From NCBI RefSeq assembly GCF_001638985.1, contig NW_017265144.1:682001-746000 (forward strand): 64,000 nucleotides of DNA. The letters are read 5' to 3'. This DNA comes from Phycomyces blakesleeanus NRRL 1555(-) (taxonomy: Eukaryota > Mucoromycota > Mucoromycetes > Mucorales > Phycomycetaceae). The notes under the pieces are model-generated. The model was not told where the DNA came from. It did not search any database and worked only from the letters and a program-made list of their open reading frames with translations. Made by a program: the position numbers and the translations under genes. Of this stretch, positions 24,535 through 37,118 are shown piece after piece (positions within the stretch are counted from its first letter, which is position 1; every line of letters starts with the position of its first letter).

Positions 24535-26038
24535 TTAATGGGAGTGTTCCTTTTCAGAGGTGATTCCAATCTGATCGTCGGAAATGGCTCCTTGTGGATA
24601 ATCCTGGGGATGGACCTCCTTGACCTCCTCCTTCACTATCTGTTGCGCACCAGTCATAGGATCTACGGTTACAATCTTGTCGACGTGATAATAAGCAACC
24701 TCACCGATCTCTGCGGCATCCAGGCCAAGGATCTCAGTCTCGGGATCAACACGGAGCGAAAGACCGGGAATGTGGTCCATGATAAAGAGAATCAGGTAAG
24801 TGATGCAGAATGACCAGGCAGCACCAGCAGTGGCGTCAGCAAACTGGTAGCCAATCTGGACCCAGTGGTGGTTCATCCAGCCGCCTGCAATCTCAGTAGC
24901 ACCGTCAAGACCGGCAATGTAAGACTCGGCAAAGATACCGGTCAGGATACTTCCGACATAGCCACCAACACCGTGCAGGGCAAACACATCCAGAGCATCG
25001 TCATACTTGAGCCAGTGCTTGAGGTAGACGGCCATGTTGCAGGCAACCGCACCAATGAAACCAATCGCCACCGCAGGTCCGGGTCCAACGAAACCAGCCG
25101 CAGGAGTGATGGCAACCAGGCCAGCAATCGCACCAGAGCAGAAGCCAAGGGCAGAGAATTTACGCTCGACACGGTAATCGATGCACATCCAGGTGATCGC
25201 ACCCACAGCAGCAGCAAGGTTGGTTACAACAAATGCCATGCAGGCACGCAAGTTTCCTGCCAGACCAGATCCACCGTTGAAGCCAAACCAGCCGAACCAG
25301 AGGAAAGTTGTGCCAAGGATGACATTGGACATGTTGTGGGGCTTGAACTCATTAACCTGGTTGGTTCCTCCTTGACCCTGGCGGCGTCCGAGAACAAGGG
25401 CGTAGGCAAGACTGGCAAATCCACTCGAGATATGGACAGGGGTTCCACCTGCGAAATCAAGTGCACCGAGCTTGGCACTCCAGCCATTGGGGTTCCAGGT
25501 CCAGCAGGCAATGGGATCGTAGACAATGGTGGACCAGATAAAGATAAAGATGATCATCGGCAAGAGGCGGCCGCGTTCGGCAGCTGACCCGATGGCCAAG
25601 GCGGGTGTGAGGGCGGCGAACATGCACTGGTAGATGCAGAAGACGAGGTCGGGGACGCTGCTGCTGCCGATTGATGGGTCGCCGAGAACGTTGCGCAAAA
25701 AGGCGTTGTCGAGGTTGCCGATAAAGACACTTGCGCCTTTACTGAAAGTCAAACTGAATCCCCAAATAAACCACTGATAAGATGCGATCGTTAATTAGTA
25801 AAAAAAAATCAATAATCATTGTTTAATTATTTACCTGACAGGTTACTACGACTAGTGATAGTACACAGCACATTATAAGTGAAAGGGCGTTCTTTGAGCG
25901 TGCCATTCCTGAATAAAAGTATCCAATGCCAGGAATCATGAGCCAGACAAGGGCTGTACAGGTAAGAATCCAGGCAATGTCGCCTGCATTAAACTCGGAA
26001 GCATAAGGAGCCGGTGTTTCTGCTGCTTCTGGATCCAT
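24535..26038 (-). CDS. Ammonium transporter (MEP/AmtB family)
   Basis: Plasma-membrane ammonium permease. Exon 1 is 25835-26038 and exon 2 is 24535-25773; they join in phase (TCQ then WFIWGF) to give 480 residues with about 11 hydrophobic helices. Diagnostic stretches are GIGYFYSGMARSKN near the N-terminus, FKPHNMSNVILGTTFLWFGW, and DDALDVFALHGVGG. The pore twin histidines fall at about His182 (in PVHISSG) and His335 (in FALHGVGG). The cytosolic C-tail (HPQDYPQG onward) is about 50 residues. Codon use is noticeably GC-richer than in flanking DNA, as for a highly expressed gene. The upstream region holds several GATA cores. Whether it is a MEP2-type sensor is not decidable here. Confidence 0.95.
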
Positions 26039-26193
26039 ATGATTCTTATGTTTATTATTTTAAATCAAGTTGAAAGGAACAAATAAAGGAAAAAGAAGAA
26101 GAAGTATTTTGGTTTTTGAGTGATTTTCTTTTATAGGATTGATCGATCAATTTTATACTACAGTATAATTTGATACATATGTAATATACTTAA

Positions 26194-26467
26194 AGATAAG
26201 CCAGAATTTTATTTTATTTTATTTTGTATTTCTATTTTATGATTGTTCTGGTCTTGTTTTCTTTTCTTTGCACAACCAAAAGACATAGATAAGTTGATAG
26301 GCAATCCTGGGTTTTAATTGACTCGAAAGAATAGGTATTTTATGAGGTGGATCAGTCTGAGGTTGGTTGGACAAAGCTGTCCAAAAGAAGCAAAAAGACA
26401 AGAACACAGCTTTATCTTTGCCTTTTCTTTATTTATTTTTTCCTCTTATCGCTATCAGTCAACCGAA
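26194..26467 (-). promoter_or_regulatory. GATA-motif cluster upstream of the ammonium transporter
   Basis: Six GATA cores lie in the 523-bp promoter space: AGATAAG at 26194 and 26287, TGATAG at 26295, and reverse-strand forms at 26412, 26455 and 26462. Fungal GATA factors (AreA/Nit2/Gln3 class) activate ammonium transporter genes when nitrogen is scarce, so nitrogen control is a reasonable inference. The AT-rich context makes some chance hits likely. Confidence 0.4.
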
Positions 26468-26561
26468 ACTGCTTTTGGAATCTTTTTTATTTTATTTATT
26501 TATATCTCTTTGTGTGTGTATTAAATAATAATACAAAGAAAATTGACCTTTTTTTTTTTAA

Positions 26562-28444
26562 TCAGTAAATTGCCCACAAACTGATACGCGCATCTTTACC
26601 ACCAGAGATGAGCCAATTGCAGTCAGATTGTGTACCAAATGCCACACAATAAGCACTTTCACGATGGTAGGTCAGAATTGCAAGTGGACGCAGACTTGAA
26701 CAAGAAAAGACCCTGATCCTATAAATATAAATACGCACATACATAGAAAGTAAGAGTGTGTGAGTACAAGAGATAAGTAATAAAAAAAAAAGGAAATCTT
26801 GTTTTACTGAATTTGGAGAGAGAGAGATGGAGGAAGAAAAATAGGGTATTTTTTTTTGTTTTTGTTTTTGTTTCAAAACACACACACACACACACACATA
26901 CTTTCCGTCATGACCGGCAGTGGCAAAGATCTTGTTGTCCGGACGCACGGCCACAGCCGCAATACCGGACTTCTTCAAGGCTATTTGATTTAAAACATCA
27001 CCCGATTGAATAGAGTATTTGATAATCTGGTTGTCAGCTGATGTCGAGACAACCCAGGTATTTGATCGGTCCACTGCCATACTCAATACTATCATACAGA
27101 TTAGAAATGGTTAAATTATCAAAGCAAAATATATATTCTTTTGGTTTTGTTTAACAAATCAGACTCACCAGGCTGCTTGTGTTTCTGTACATCCCATACC
27201 AAACTGGCCACACGCTGTATCACATCACAAAACCACATGCTTACAGAACCATCTTCGTATCCAACCAGTAACCATATCTTTTCCTCTTTTTCAACTAGTT
27301 CAACTGCCATGCACAGGCCCTTTTTTGAAAGACCAGCAGTGGTACCGAGTCCAATGGTTCTGATAGCCCATTTCCTAAGGGTGAGATCATAAATATCCAC
27401 CTAGATTCATAGTAAAATAGTAATTAAATACCTATACATTTATTGTGACTAGCCGATCAAGTGGTGAATGATATATAAGATATACAATAATATCACTATT
27501 TGCTTGTAACTCACGAGAGGTGTGTCTCCATTTGAAGGAAATGCCAGAAGAACACTGTCTTTTTTTTATATATATTTTGTTTGATTAACAAATAAAGTAA
27601 AAAATTGATAACGTTTTGTGATAACAAGATTTTAGATTATTATTTTTGTTTTGGTTGGTACCTGGAATGATGCACAGAGAGAACTTGCAGAAATTAAGTG
27701 AATCATAAGGAATATGAAATACCAAGGTTGGTGGCTTGAGATTCTGAGCATCAGATACAGAAACCACTACTGCTATTTCTTCCAGGTCAGGTAGCTGCCA
27801 CACTTGAATCTTATCATCTCTCCCTTGGCTTTAACATAAATATACATAATTATATATACAGCCACACATTCAAAATACAAGCACATTGCACAGTTCAATT
27901 CAATTCAATTCAATTCAATTGAATCCAAAATAAGATCAAAATCAAATTCAAATAGTAATAAAATATATTGAGAAAGAAAGAGAATGATTTGTATTATATA
28001 AATATGATATTGTTCTTTCTTTATTGAATAATTTGTTCATATTACTTTTCTTCTTTTTTTTTTTTTACTATTAACATGCAGTAGATTTGCAATATCTTGC
28101 TATATAAAGTATTTACCTCACCAGTCGATCCTTATACACCTTTACACACAGGCAACTCTCTTCATGAGCCTTCCACTTCAATACTGGACGGCGGGTTTTC
28201 ATTTTCCACACTATAATAATTCCATCTCCATCTCTATAAACCATAAATACACCCACGCATAGATAATGAATAAGCAAGTGAGTGGATGAGTGAGTGAGTC
28301 TATAATTATTATCAAATGAGATGAGATGAGGTGTAATTCTTATTAATACCCTGATGCAATAAACTGGTCATCTCCAAAATAACACAATGTGTTTATTGCT
28401 GCTTGGTGGCCACGGAATATGTATTGCGGTGTAGGTGGATTCAT
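26562..28444 (-). CDS. ASA1: ASTRA-associated protein 1 / GNB1L-like WD40 protein
   Basis: A seven-bladed WD40 protein; the yeast member belongs to the ASTRA complex (TTT co-chaperone of PIKK kinases, TRA1/TEL2). Seven exons, 5' to 3': 28350-28444, 28117-28233, 27662-27828, 27515-27558, 27169-27400, 26902-27088, 26562-26718, all in phase, 332 residues (human GNB1L is of similar size). The start ATG at 28444 gives MNPPTPQYIFRGHQAAIN, matching the family N-terminus. Later WD signatures include DGIIIVWKM, KIQVWQL and a final ISGGKDARISLWAIY. Its start lies 684 bp from that of RRP9 on the other strand. The intron after exon 3 carries little else, while the intron before the last exon contains a CA repeat. 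Confidence 0.88.
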
Positions 28445-29128
28445 GCTATTATTAATATTTTACTTTAAGCAGCAATACCAATAGTTATTGTGTATATATA
28501 TATAAGTAAGTAAGTAAGTAAGTGAAGAAATACAAGAATATTATTATTAATTTACTGGTTTGATAGTAGTATATTTAATATATGTATATGTGGGTTAATG
28601 GTGGTGGTGGTGGTCTATTAGTTTTGAGTCTGGCTTTCTATCTTACTTTTGTGACCATTTGTGTGGCTTGTTCATTGTCCGTTTTTTCGTCTAATGCATT
28701 TTTATTGACTATTAATTTTCATATATATGTATTATGTATTATATTATATATAAATAATTGAAATATAACAAGGTAAAGAAGAAGTAGACTATATATATCA
28801 ATTCATATATAGTTATAGGTATATCATTAAGAGCAGTACAATATGATACAGTACTATCTATCAATCTATAATTTTTAAATAAATTTTTCATTTGAAGTTT
28901 TATTTTATTTTATTTAAATAAAATAAAAAAAAGACACACACACATTATTTTCTATATATTTTATTTTTTTTATTTGAATTTTTTTTTTATTAATAAAATT
29001 TAAAGTGTCCTCGATCTTGTTTAAAAAAGATCATTTAAGCAACAGCAGAAAAAAAAATAAAAAAATAGAAAAAAAAATAGGCATTCACCACCACTAGAAC
29101 CTTTCTCTCTCTTTTTTTTTCATTGACG
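28445..29128. promoter_or_regulatory. Shared divergent promoter of ASA1 and RRP9
   Basis: A 684-bp head-to-head intergenic region. It is rich in TATA-like and A/T tracts, has a GTAA repeat near 28505-28521, and no open frame. Bidirectional use is inferred from the gene layout. Confidence 0.45.
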
Positions 29129-31561
29129 ATGCCTGACGCCTTCTTTTCCAGTAGCCGCAAGCGAAAGACCACTTCTACCAACAATACTACTTCGACTACC
29201 AAAAGAGGTGGTAAATCAGCACCACCAAAAAGACAACGCTCCCAACCTTCTTCAAACAACAACAACACTACCGGTAGTGGCAAAAAATTGCTCGTCAACA
29301 AAAACAAAAACAAAAAAGATAGCGACGATGAAGACGACAATGAACCTAGCAACATTGATGACATGAACCTAATGGCCTCCGATGAGGATTCCTCGGAAGA
29401 AGAAATCGAAGAAACTGCAGCCGAGAAACGTGTTCGTCTTGCCAAAGCTTACCTTAACAAAATCCAAGACAGTCTTGAAGGTTAGACTTTTTTTTTGTAT
29501 TGACTAAAAAGAATGATCCCGGATTCATATACACACACACAAAACATAAAAGAAGGGAAAAAGAGCTAAACGTTGACATTTTGGCATTGACACTGACATT
29601 ACAATAACACAATATATATATATATATATATATAGATGATCTTGATGGATTTGATGCCGCAGATCTCGATAGAGATCTCATTGCAGATCGCCTTAAAAAG
29701 GATGCGGTAAGGTTAAAAATTTTTTTAGATATATATGTATATGTATTAATGTGCATATTTACTCGAGGATATTAGCAAATAATTAAATAATATACATATT
29801 CAACAATTTATTGATCGAATTTTATTTTGCAGGATGAAATTGCAGGCAAACTTCACAGACGTGTCGCTGATCTTGTAAGACTTCAAATTATACTATATGC
29901 TCACAATGGATCAATTAATCAGTCAATTTAACTTTGTATAACTATCACAGTACGATTTTGAAGCAATAGACGATTCAAGCATCAAAACATGTCGTGGACA
30001 TCAGTTGGCTGTCACTGCAGTAGCATTGTCTGAGAATGGCTCGATTATTTACACTGGTTCAAAAGATGGATCTATTATCAAATGTGAGGATACAACAAAA
30101 TAGTGAAAATATTGGACAAGTTAACGAGTGAAGAAAAGGGAGGATGGGCAAATGAATGAATGGACAGCAATACACAACCATACATGAAAAAAAAAAATAG
30201 AGAGAGAGAGAGAATGCTGGAATTTATGAGGGTTATATATTGACAAAATACCTGTTTATTAATTCTGTAGGGGACGTAAAAACTATGAAGAAACTTCATA
30301 CATTCCCTGGTGGACGTAAAGGTGTCAAGGACTTTGTAGGCCACACAGACCATGTTCTTTCACTTGCATTAAGCTCAGACAATCAGTACTTGGCAAGTGG
30401 TGGTAAAGACAAGATTCTGAACATTTGGTCTGTCAAGGATAACCAACGTATTTCATCATTCACACATCACAAGGATGCTGTTTCGGTAGGTTTAAATTTA
30501 TTTATTTTATTTCAGTATATATAAAAGTGTTTAAAGAATCGGTGTGCATTGGACATTGGATATTGGATATTGTATTAAACACATATAAAATCAAATAAAA
30601 TCAATTAAATTAAATATTATTATTATTATTATTATTGTTCTATGAAAAAAAAGGGCTTGGTATTCCGTAAAGGATCAAACCAACTTTACTCAGCATCTCA
30701 CGATCGTACCATCAAATTGTGGAATATCGACGAACGCACCTACATAGAAACCTTGTTTGGACACCAAGACCAAATCACAGCCATTGATACCCTTGGTCGA
30801 GAACGTTGTATGACTACGGGTGGACGTGACAAGACAGCTCGCCTGTGGAAGATTGTAGAAGAGTCACAGTTGGTCTACAGAGGTGGTGTCACAACTAAGA
30901 TCACCGATGGTGAAGAGGTCAGATCTTTCACCGAAGGATCTATCGATTGCCTTGCACAATTGGATGAGGATATGTTTGTTACTGGTGGTGACAGTGGGTA
31001 AGTTTTGAACCGATGAAAGAATAAAAAATATAGGGAAAATGGGAGTGGGCAAAGGGTTAAATAGTAATACCATAAATCTTACTCTTTTCTTTAACAAAAA
31101 AAAATATTTCTTTCTTTCTTAGTACTCTTTCATTGTGGGATATCAACCGCAAGAAACCAACATTTAGCTTTGGCGCTGCTCACGGCCTCAAGGTAGTCAA
31201 GAGTGAGTCAGAGGGAGACATCAAGACACCATATTGGATCACAGCTCTTGCAAGCCTACGATACTCGGATTTGTTGGTTTCTGGATCTTGGGATGGTTTT
31301 GTGCGTATCTGGAAGCTTTCGAAAGACAACAAGAACCTGTCACAGATTGGCCAGATCCCTGTCGAGGGTGTGGTGAACAGCATTCAGATCAAGACCGTCT
31401 TCCCATCAAATCGCACACTGCTTGTCATTGGTGTCGGACAGGAACTGCGGTCGGGTCGTTGGGTCAGACTCAAGGGAGTCAAGAACTGCACAAAAGTAAT
31501 CGAACTTCCAACATTCAAGTCCAAGTCCAAGACAGAGACCGAAACCGAAACCGCACTATAA
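29129..31561 (+). CDS. RRP9: U3 snoRNP protein Rrp9 / U3-55K (WD40)
   Basis: Nucleolar WD40 subunit of the U3 box C/D snoRNP needed for early 18S rRNA processing. Exons 29129-29480, 29636-29706, 29833-29874, 29951-30083, 30271-30485, 30654-30997, 31123-31561, in phase, 531 residues. The N-terminus is basic then acidic and low-complexity (SDDEDDNEPSN), typical of Rrp9. The family-specific junction IDDSSIKTCRGHQLAVTAVALS is followed by WD repeats ending in IYTGSKDGSIIKWDV, LASGGKDKILNIWSV, YSASHDRTIKLWNI, TTGGRDKTARLWKI, VTGGDSGTLSLWDI and LVSGSWDGFVRIWKL. The start is ATG 29129; an in-frame TTG two codons earlier is not used. Confidence 0.93.
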
Positions 31562-32192
31562 ATCCCTTAATCAAAGAGCATTTTTTTATATAAAAAAAAA
31601 CCAAAACCAAAATCAAGTCATTTTTTTTTACAATAAATATATATATATACAAGAATTAAAGAAATCTAAAATATATATATAGAAAGTCATTTAAAATAAT
31701 AGTATTTTTTTTCATTTTTATTCATTCATTTAAATTATTGAACCAAATAGACAAATATTTGTAATTATCAAATTTGATATCTCTACACAATACAATATTT
31801 TTTTTTCATCCTTTCTCTCTCTCTCTTTCTCTCCTTCTATTGGCTGTGACTTCAGTGATTATCTAGTGAATTGATCATAGTACAAGTGGCAAAAAGAGGA
31901 GAATCTTTTTGGGTTTAATCTAATGAATGTATATCTTTCTTATCGACTAATCTCATCAGAATATATTTATATTTATCCATGCTTTTATGCACAAGAGCAC
32001 ATTTGGTTTTTGGTTTTTTGTTTTGTTACAATTGTGATATGGGTTACACTTGTACAATTTGAGGGTTAATTTTTTTTTATCTGTAGATATAAATATTTCC
32101 ATCTCTCTTATCAACGCTCTCTTTTATTTTATTTGTTGGTAACCAATTAACTTATTAAAGAGCATGTGCTTTGTCACTCAAAAAATAATCTA
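31562..32192. other. Intergenic
   Basis: No gene seen. It holds the 3' region of RRP9 (AATAAA near 31632) and AT-rich sequence leading to the small inverted-repeat element at 32193. Confidence 0.5.
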
Positions 32193-32331
32193 TATACACT
32201 CTTTTCCGGAAATTATTGGTACAAAAAAAATCAATTTGGTGCAAAAGTGGAATACACCAAAAAAAAAAAGATGGATTAAGCAGAGAAATGGATAGAAAAT
32301 TGCACCAATAATTTCCGGGAAAGAGTGTATA
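32193..32331. mobile_element. Small TIR element (139 bp, MITE-like)
   Basis: Arms 32193-32220 and 32304-32331 are 28-nt inverted repeats with one mismatch, both starting TATACACTCTTT. The core is A-rich and noncoding. The TA at each end fits a TA-target element such as a Tc1/mariner-derived MITE, but no transposase source is identified here. Confidence 0.7.
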
Positions 32332-32685
32332 GCTAATTAAAAGGAGTATACCTTTTAGCTTTTATGTTTTTTGTTTTCAAATAATTATAATTATAATTTG
32401 TTCAGCCATGTATTTTATTCTTTTTTACATGATAATACTAACAGGCAGAATATTACAGGATAGCTTGATTTCATTCAAATGTATATAAATACACACACAC
32501 AAGAAATAAAATAAATAAAGGAACCTAATCGACAGTGGTGTTATACAAGTGTCAAACCCTTATATTTATATGATATATAAATATAAATATATATATAGTC
32601 AAGGCTTTTTATTTAAAAGAATATATTAACGTTTGTTCATGTGGTAGAAAGTGGGGGAGTAGAAGGAGAAGTAGGAGGAGGGAAA

Positions 32686-33324
32686 GTCTATATTTCCTGG
32701 TAAATGATAAAATATTAACCAGAATGTTGACTTGTCGATCCTTTTTATTGTTTGTGAAGTTTATTTGAAACAGACATTCTATACCCCTTCAACAAAACCT
32801 TTTCTTTTACTAAAATACACATTCTTGTCTATACATGTCAACAATCAATATTTGAGTAAATAAAACAGTATATATCTTAGCAACAGTTTTGAGAGGTTTT
32901 TCTTTCTTTAGAGAAAACAAATTAAAATAAGCAAGTGTCTTGATCTCTTCCATATCAACGTTTTTATGTTGAAATCTGATTTGCATGAGATTGTCGTTAT
33001 TAAGTCCTATTAATCATACTTTTGAGAATATTTGCAAAGATCATTATATTTTTATTCTTGTCAGGAAGTACCTGTAAAGTTTTATAAAAATTTAAATAAC
33101 TCCCTCAAGTTGCCTAGGAAATTTGTATTGAGATGCTAAGAACTTAAGATAAATATCTCTTGTTCCAAGGAAAATGTTCTGTAAATTGAAACAATAATCA
33201 AAATGACTTGTAAAATTATGACTTTTCTTATTTTCGGGTAGGTGCGTTTTCTTTGTCTTATTTCCTGGTAGATAAGCCTCATTTTTTTTAGTTAATACTT
33301 TATCATATACCAGGAAATATAGAC
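32686..33324. mobile_element. TIR element (639 bp) upstream of the 33354 gene
   Basis: Arms 32686-32719 and 33291-33324 are 34-nt inverted repeats with two mismatches (outer end GTCTATATTTCCTGG). The interior has no coding potential but carries another partial copy of the TTTCCTGGTA motif near 33260. No target duplication is obvious. Its right end lies only 29 bp before the ATG of the next gene, so it may supply that gene's promoter or leader. Confidence 0.65.
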
Positions 33325-33353
33325 GTCCTTTTTTTTCACTTTCATTAGCACTA

Positions 33354-34731
33354 ATGAACCAGAATTTATTGTTCGCCCTGCTCGAAGAATTAAAAGAATC
33401 CAACAGAGTCCTCATCTCTAGCCAATCTGAACTTCTCTCGGAAATAAATGACATTCGTAAAGAAAATGCAGCCATTAGTGAAAAGTTGGACAAGCTTCAG
33501 GAAGATCTTTCTCAGTGGGATAAACTCGACTTTTCTTTGAAATCCCCTTACGATGTTCCTGCCTCTCTAAAGGAAGTTGGAGTATTTTCCGACATGCTAT
33601 ACCCTCAAAGATGCCATTCTGATCCGAGAGATGAAGATGGACAAAGAAGGCAGTTTGGCTGGGGACTTTACAAGCAACTTGCCTGGGATGTTCTCGGACC
33701 CTCTGCCAAACGCCTTTCTATTGAAGACCTTGGAATTTGTATTGACAATGTTCGAAGAAGTCACATGATAAATTCCGTAATTGACAGGGTGAACAAAGAG
33801 CATGACATAGATGAGAATACTACATGGGGTAGTCTTTCGCTCCGTGCACAGAACAGTGCCGCGCTTTATCTGGAAGAACTGGCAGCTCCTCATTTACCAC
33901 TGAGAGCTTGTGTTGGAAATTGGGGTGCAAAGATGATGCTGAGAAAGTTTTGGAATAATGGCCTACAGGATTCTAAGCAGACTTCCAATGACAATACAAA
34001 TAGCTCAAAGTCTGGTAGAATTATCTTTTATTTTTTATTTTTAACTGTTGCCATTCATAATATTTATATCTTTTCTTTGGGGGTGATTTATATGGAATTG
34101 TTTTCAAAGATCATGCAGTACTCGATCATACAGCCGACTTTTTACAATCCATCCCTCGATCACAGTTTAATACGTTTGCACCACAAAATATGCCATTGGA
34201 TCATCTAATGGGGTAAGTTAAAATACAAACCAGTGTGTATAACTCAATCGGAAAAGCCTATATTAACTGATTTATATTTCAATTTAGATCAGAAACCTAT
34301 AGACATATAGATGGTTCAGTGAACAGCATGCTCGCAATAGATTCTTTTAGACAACCATTCACTGAATCTCCGTATCTAACAGCTACAAGCAGGCATGTAA
34401 ACCCATTAATTCCGGGCTGTGATAATGAGGGGCCTTCCAAAAAAGACAAGAAGTCATATCGTAAATCTCGTAAAGTCTTATCTGGAAAGAGTGGAGTTAA
34501 AAAGTCAAGAGGCATTTCACTAAACAACACTATCGGTAAGTATCAATTGAAACAAATGTTTATGATACTAATTATGTATGTATATATATATATATATACA
34601 TGTATATGTATATTATTATTATTACTTTTAAAAAAGTGCTTAATAAAGATACCAATAAAACGGTGTCAACTCGAAAGCAACGTTCTGATAAAGGAAAGAA
34701 ACGCACCGCACACAATCCCCAAATTTATTAA
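33354..34731 (+). CDS. Unrecognised coiled-coil protein
   Basis: Exons 33354-34014, 34110-34212, 34288-34535 and 34637-34731 join in phase to give 368 residues. Residues about 8-55 form a leucine/glutamate-rich coiled coil. A middle region of about 150 residues contains FGWGLYKQLAWDVLG and ends around MLRKFWNNG; it looks globular and aromatic-rich. The C-terminal 80 residues are basic and disordered (Lys/Ser/Arg-rich), suggesting nucleic-acid binding or nuclear location. I do not recognise a family. The sequence would fit a lineage-specific regulator or a domesticated transposon protein, but neither is shown. A TIR element ends just upstream. Confidence 0.65.
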
Positions 34732-35804
34732 TGTCTTTAAACCATGTCCAAGTAAATAAAGAATGGCTTGAAAACAAACAAGCAAAAGTGTGATTTAGCG
34801 ATGTGCGGATTGTATTTTAAACAGTGTATAATTTATGACCATGTGGTTTAATAGCTTAATGTTTCTTGCCTCTCAAAAACTACCTTAATTAGATTCTTTA
34901 AGTACGATAGGGCCAACCTACTTTTTTCTTTAAGAAGAAAAAATAGGGTAGTATTTAGCTTGACATGTCCTTACACAGTCAATTTGCTAAACATGATGCT
35001 AGTAAAAATAAATAAATACAATAGCGGTAGACAGGTGAAAATGTTTTTATTGTGGGTTATTCTAGCCCTTGCAGACTTTAGCATTTAGGCGACCCAATGA
35101 CAACTGAGTAATAATTAAAAACAATAAGAGCAACCTCCTAAATATGAGGGGGGATGAAAAAATAAGCAAAAATGAAAGATAAATAAAGGAGAAAAAAAGT
35201 ATCGTACAAGGCATGAAAAAGGTTAATAGTCAGCGAAAAATTAAGAGAGCACGTAAAAAAAAACCTTCCCAGTAGGGGAAAATGCATCTGTCTACTGCTA
35301 ATACAAAGAACAATACCATAAGTGGTCTCATGGAATTCAGCTTTTCATTTTTGATGTGTGTATATATATTTGACCTTTTTGTATTTGGACTATATTCTAT
35401 TTAGTTTCTGTGATAACGAATTTTAGGAAACTGTCGAGGGCACTTTAAGCTTAAATCTTGAAACAAAACATGCTTGTCAAGAATATGGCTAGTACAGAAA
35501 ACCCACTAGCAAAAAATTATAGCTTAAAAATAAAATCTGTATTTGCATCAATGCTAACGAGACTTTCGTTTTTTTTTATTAAAACTAGTGTTACAACAAT
35601 AATACTCTCTACAATCAACACACAAACATATATTATCAAATTTAATCCGACAATATAGTTTAACTAGTTTGTAAATGTATGAATAAGCCAAGTGAGTACA
35701 TTTTAAAGTTCCCTCCTTAAATATTGTATATAAATCCAGCATCGATAAATAGTATTCTTCATTCATAAGTATCTCTGCATTCTGTACAAATTACTTTTAT
35801 AATC
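34732..35804. other. Intergenic
   Basis: No gene supported. The short frame at 35458-35658 has no recognisable domain. A TATATAAA box at about 35727 precedes the desaturase ATG by roughly 80 bp. Confidence 0.5.
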
Positions 35805-37118
35805 ATGACGGAGAACGAGAAAAAAGCCGTTAAAGTAGTTGGTACTGCACCTACAATGAACAAGAAAAGTGGAGAGGAGTGGGAGATTGCCGAAATTTCC
35901 ATCCGAGAGATACGTAGCATTATCCCTGCTCATTGTTTTGAGCGCAACACCTTTCGTTCTTTCGCATATCTATTTAAGGACCTATTCTATGTTGGAGCAC
36001 TGGTATATTGTGCTAGCTCGATTGGCAATATATCATTTGCCCCACTTCGCCTTGTTTTGTGGCCTGTGTATTGGTTTCTACAGAGTGCTGTCTGTACTGG
36101 TCTTTGGATGATATGCCATGAATGTGGACACCAAGCATTCAGTTCTTCAAAGGTAATTTTAATTGTACAAGTCTAGAAATCTTACATTTACTAACAGCTT
36201 GTCTATATAAAATAGGTTTTATGTGATGGTGTTGGAATGGTTGTTCATAGCTTCATGCTCGTTCCCTATTACTCCTGGGCAATTACTCATGGCAAACACC
36301 ATAACACAATTGGGCATGTTACTAGAGATAAGGCAAATATTTGTCATAAAGACCAATATCATGTGTGAAGATAAAAGAAAACTAAGACCTGTTTTATTGA
36401 TATTTATTAGAATCATATACCCAAACTACGCTCATCTACGGGTCTACCTCCTCTCGCTGAAGACCCAGAGATCGATGGTCCTCATAGCATCTTGGAACAC
36501 GCACCTTTTGTTGAACTCCTGCGACTTTCTTTCTTTCTTTTTGTTGCATGGCCTTACTATATGCTATTTCACACTCCCGGAGATACGACAAGAGAACGAT
36601 GGGTCTCTCACTTTAATCCAAATTGTTTCATATTTGATAAAAGCCAATATTGGCAGGTGGTACAGTCTATAATCGGCGTCCTTATAATGCTTGGGGTATT
36701 GATCGGCCTAGGAAGCATTTATGGACTGATCAATATAATAAAATTCTATATAATTCCTCATATCCTTACCCATGCCTGGATGATTACGATTACATACATC
36801 CAGCACACAGCTCCTGAGTTACCCCACTACGATTCTGAGGTCTGGAGCTACCAGCGTGGAGTTGCTCTCACTGTCGATCGATCATATGGTGCTTTTCTGG
36901 ATCACGTCTTCCATCACATTGGAGATACACACTTTCTTCATCACGTTGTACATACTATACCTCACTATCACACTGTAGAGGCTACTGAACATCTCAAAAA
37001 AGCTCTCGGGAAGCACTACCGCCGGGACGATACCCCTATTTATAAGGTTTTATTCAATAGCTGGACAAAGTGCAAGTTTGTTGAAAATGAGGGTGCCGTT
37101 CGTTTTTATAAAAACTAG
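35805..37118 (+). CDS. Membrane fatty acid desaturase (delta-12/omega-3 type)
   Basis: ER membrane di-iron desaturase introducing a double bond into fatty acyl chains. Exons 35805-36152, 36216-36362 and 36411-37118, in phase, 400 residues as usual for this family. Three histidine boxes are present: HECGH in exon 1, HGKHHNTIGH in exon 2, and HFLHHVVHTIPHYH near the C-terminus. Four hydrophobic spans surround them. The second intron uses a weak donor (CAT then GTGTGA), fixed by phase and by family alignment (the exon then continues into HIPKLRSSTGLPPLAEDPE). Box spacing and HECGH fit the delta-12/omega-3 group rather than delta-6 or delta-9 enzymes, which carry cytochrome b5 domains. Regioselectivity cannot be read from sequence alone. 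Confidence 0.9.

Noticed and set aside
24865..25587. Plus-strand ORF of 240 codons
   Set aside because: Antisense to the ammonium transporter; hydrophilic and without domain sense.
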